In this document: positions 63,322 to 64,000 of the stretch, in pieces
Position numbering within the stretch: the stretch's first letter is position 1
Layout of the letters: the number at the start of each line of letters is the position of its first letter
Source of the DNA: Flavobacteriaceae bacterium UBA7302
GTDB lineage: Bacteria; Bacteroidota; Bacteroidia; Flavobacteriales; Flavobacteriaceae
Length of the DNA: 64,000 nucleotides
Reading direction: 5' to 3'
Assembly: GCA_002471825.1 (NCBI GenBank)
Contig: DKQS01000006.1
Span: 62,001-126,000 of the forward strand
Made by a program: the position numbers and the translations under genes
Notes under the pieces: generated by a model
What the model was told of the DNA's origin: nothing
Database searches by the model: none
What the model saw: only the letters and a program-made list of their open reading frames with translations

Positions 63322-64000
63322 TTACTCCTCGATAACTTTTAAGACTAGTTTACCGTTCTTATCCCCTGAAAACAAACGATGATAGGTTTCCTCGAAATTT
63401 TCAATGCCTTCGTAAATGTCTTCTCTAGATTTTAATTTGCCTTGCATCATCCACATGCCCATTTGTTTGGCAGCTTCACCGTATTTTTTGGCATAATCCA
63501 TTACCACCATTCCTTGCATTGTTGATCGGGTTGCTAATAAAGCCAAATAGTTGCTCGGTCCTTTGATTTTACCAGCATTGTTGTATTGAGAAATCGCACC
63601 ACAAATAACGATTCGTGCACGCATTCGTAATTGTGTAAGTGCTGCATCAAGAATCTCACCACCTACATTGTCGAAGTATACATCAATGCCTTTGGGACAA
63701 TTCTTTTTTAGTGCTCTGTAAATATTTTCTGATTTGTAGTCTATTGCAGCATCGAATCCGAGTTCGTTGACCACATAGTCACATTTTTCTTTTCCGCCTG
63801 CAATACCAACCACGGTACATCCTTTGATCTTGGCAATTTGACCTACCACAGAACCCACAGCACCAGCTGCTCCAGAAACCACAACGGTATCTCCTTCTTG
63901 AATTTTACCAACTTCCAAAATTCCGAAATAGGCGGTCATACCGGGCATTCCGAGTGTACTGATATAGGTTGGCATGGGTACCAAATTCGGATCTACCTTG
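63322..64000 (-). CDS. Medium-chain NADP-dependent oxidoreductase (5' end outside window)
   Basis: This is the C-terminal 225 or so residues of an MDR-superfamily enzyme, with the frame open at the window edge. Visible features are M-P-G-M-T-A-Y-F-G, the nucleotide-binding V-V-S-G-A-A-G-A-V-G-S-V-V-G-Q and D-V-Y-F-D-N-V-G-G. Together these place it with the leukotriene B4 dehydrogenase/CurA-type alkenal reductases. It has no zinc-binding Cys cluster in the part seen. The reduced double bond or substrate is not known. The CPXCG gene is directly downstream. Confidence 0.88.
   Translation of the reverse strand, partial: KVDPNLVPMPTYISTLGMPGMTAYFGILEVGKIQEGDTVVVSGAAGAVGSVVGQIAKIKGCTVVGIAGGKEKCDYVVNELGFDAAIDYKSENIYRALKKNCPKGIDVYFDNVGGEILDAALTQLRMRARIVICGAISQYNNAGKIKGPSNYLALLATRSTMQGMVVMDYAKKYGEAAKQMGMWMMQGKLKSREDIYEGIENFEETYHRLFSGDKNGKLVLKVIEE

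Overview
The window comes from the chromosome of a member of the Bacteroidetes, most probably a marine-type flavobacterium. The evidence is the low G+C content, the promoters of the Bacteroidetes form (TAnnTTTG -7 box with an upstream TTG/TTTG), the near absence of Shine-Dalgarno sequences, and lineage-typical families: DUF4251 lipoproteins, sortilin-type (VPS10) propeller proteins, an EF-G2-like factor and an S23 four-helix protein inside the his operon. No rRNA, tRNA, CRISPR array or complete insertion sequence was seen.

Layout. 1-6.8 kb: a partial ABC exporter with its TetR regulator, aroB, proline dehydrogenase with a small LETM1-like protein, and typA. 6.85-14.6 kb: a complete histidine operon (hisG-D-C-B-H-A-[S23 gene]-F-IE). 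It is preceded by a 19-codon leader peptide with four His codons, a terminator hairpin and a competing antiterminator pairing, the classic attenuation layout. 14.6-20.7 kb: a TraB-like secreted protein, a membrane LytTR regulator, an SDR/TetR pair, a 68-residue orphan gene, an SRAP (HMCES/YedK) DNA-crosslink protein and an MltF-like lytic transglycosylase. 20.8-37.9 kb: an exported-protein region with gamma-glutamyltransferase, three roughly 1000-residue BNR/VPS10 propeller proteins, a PhoD phosphatase, an S9 peptidase, a dienelactone-hydrolase lipoprotein and an FMN-binding oxidase-like protein. The stretch 27.4-37.9 kb reads as one operon with gaps of 1-27 bases. 37.9-50.2 kb: the tesA/ybbA/ybbP cluster, a dual-specificity phosphatase, an AGCS symporter, a GH3 glycosidase, a fourth propeller gene split by one in-frame TAA, and a LamG lipoprotein. 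50.4-53.3 kb: an APC permease translationally coupled to an aldo/keto reductase-RidA fusion. 53.4-58.4 kb: a visibly AT-richer accessory island with a membrane protein coupled to a type IIG restriction-modification enzyme, next to a DUF2971 gene. 58.5-64 kb: an EF-G-like GTPase with degenerate G motifs and a small helical partner gene, two DUF4251 lipoproteins, a TruC-like pseudouridine synthase, a CPXCG protein and a partial MDR oxidoreductase.

The points most worth a second look are the his attenuator; the repeat and S23 gene embedded in the his operon, with the repeat forming the last codons of hisA; the membrane protein/type IIG RM/DUF2971 island; the EF-G paralogue that lacks the catalytic His together with its small neighbour; the nonsense-split propeller gene; and the propeller/S9 peptidase operon of unknown substrate. 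All family assignments were made by eye from motifs, without database searches. Statements about base composition are visual impressions, not calculations.
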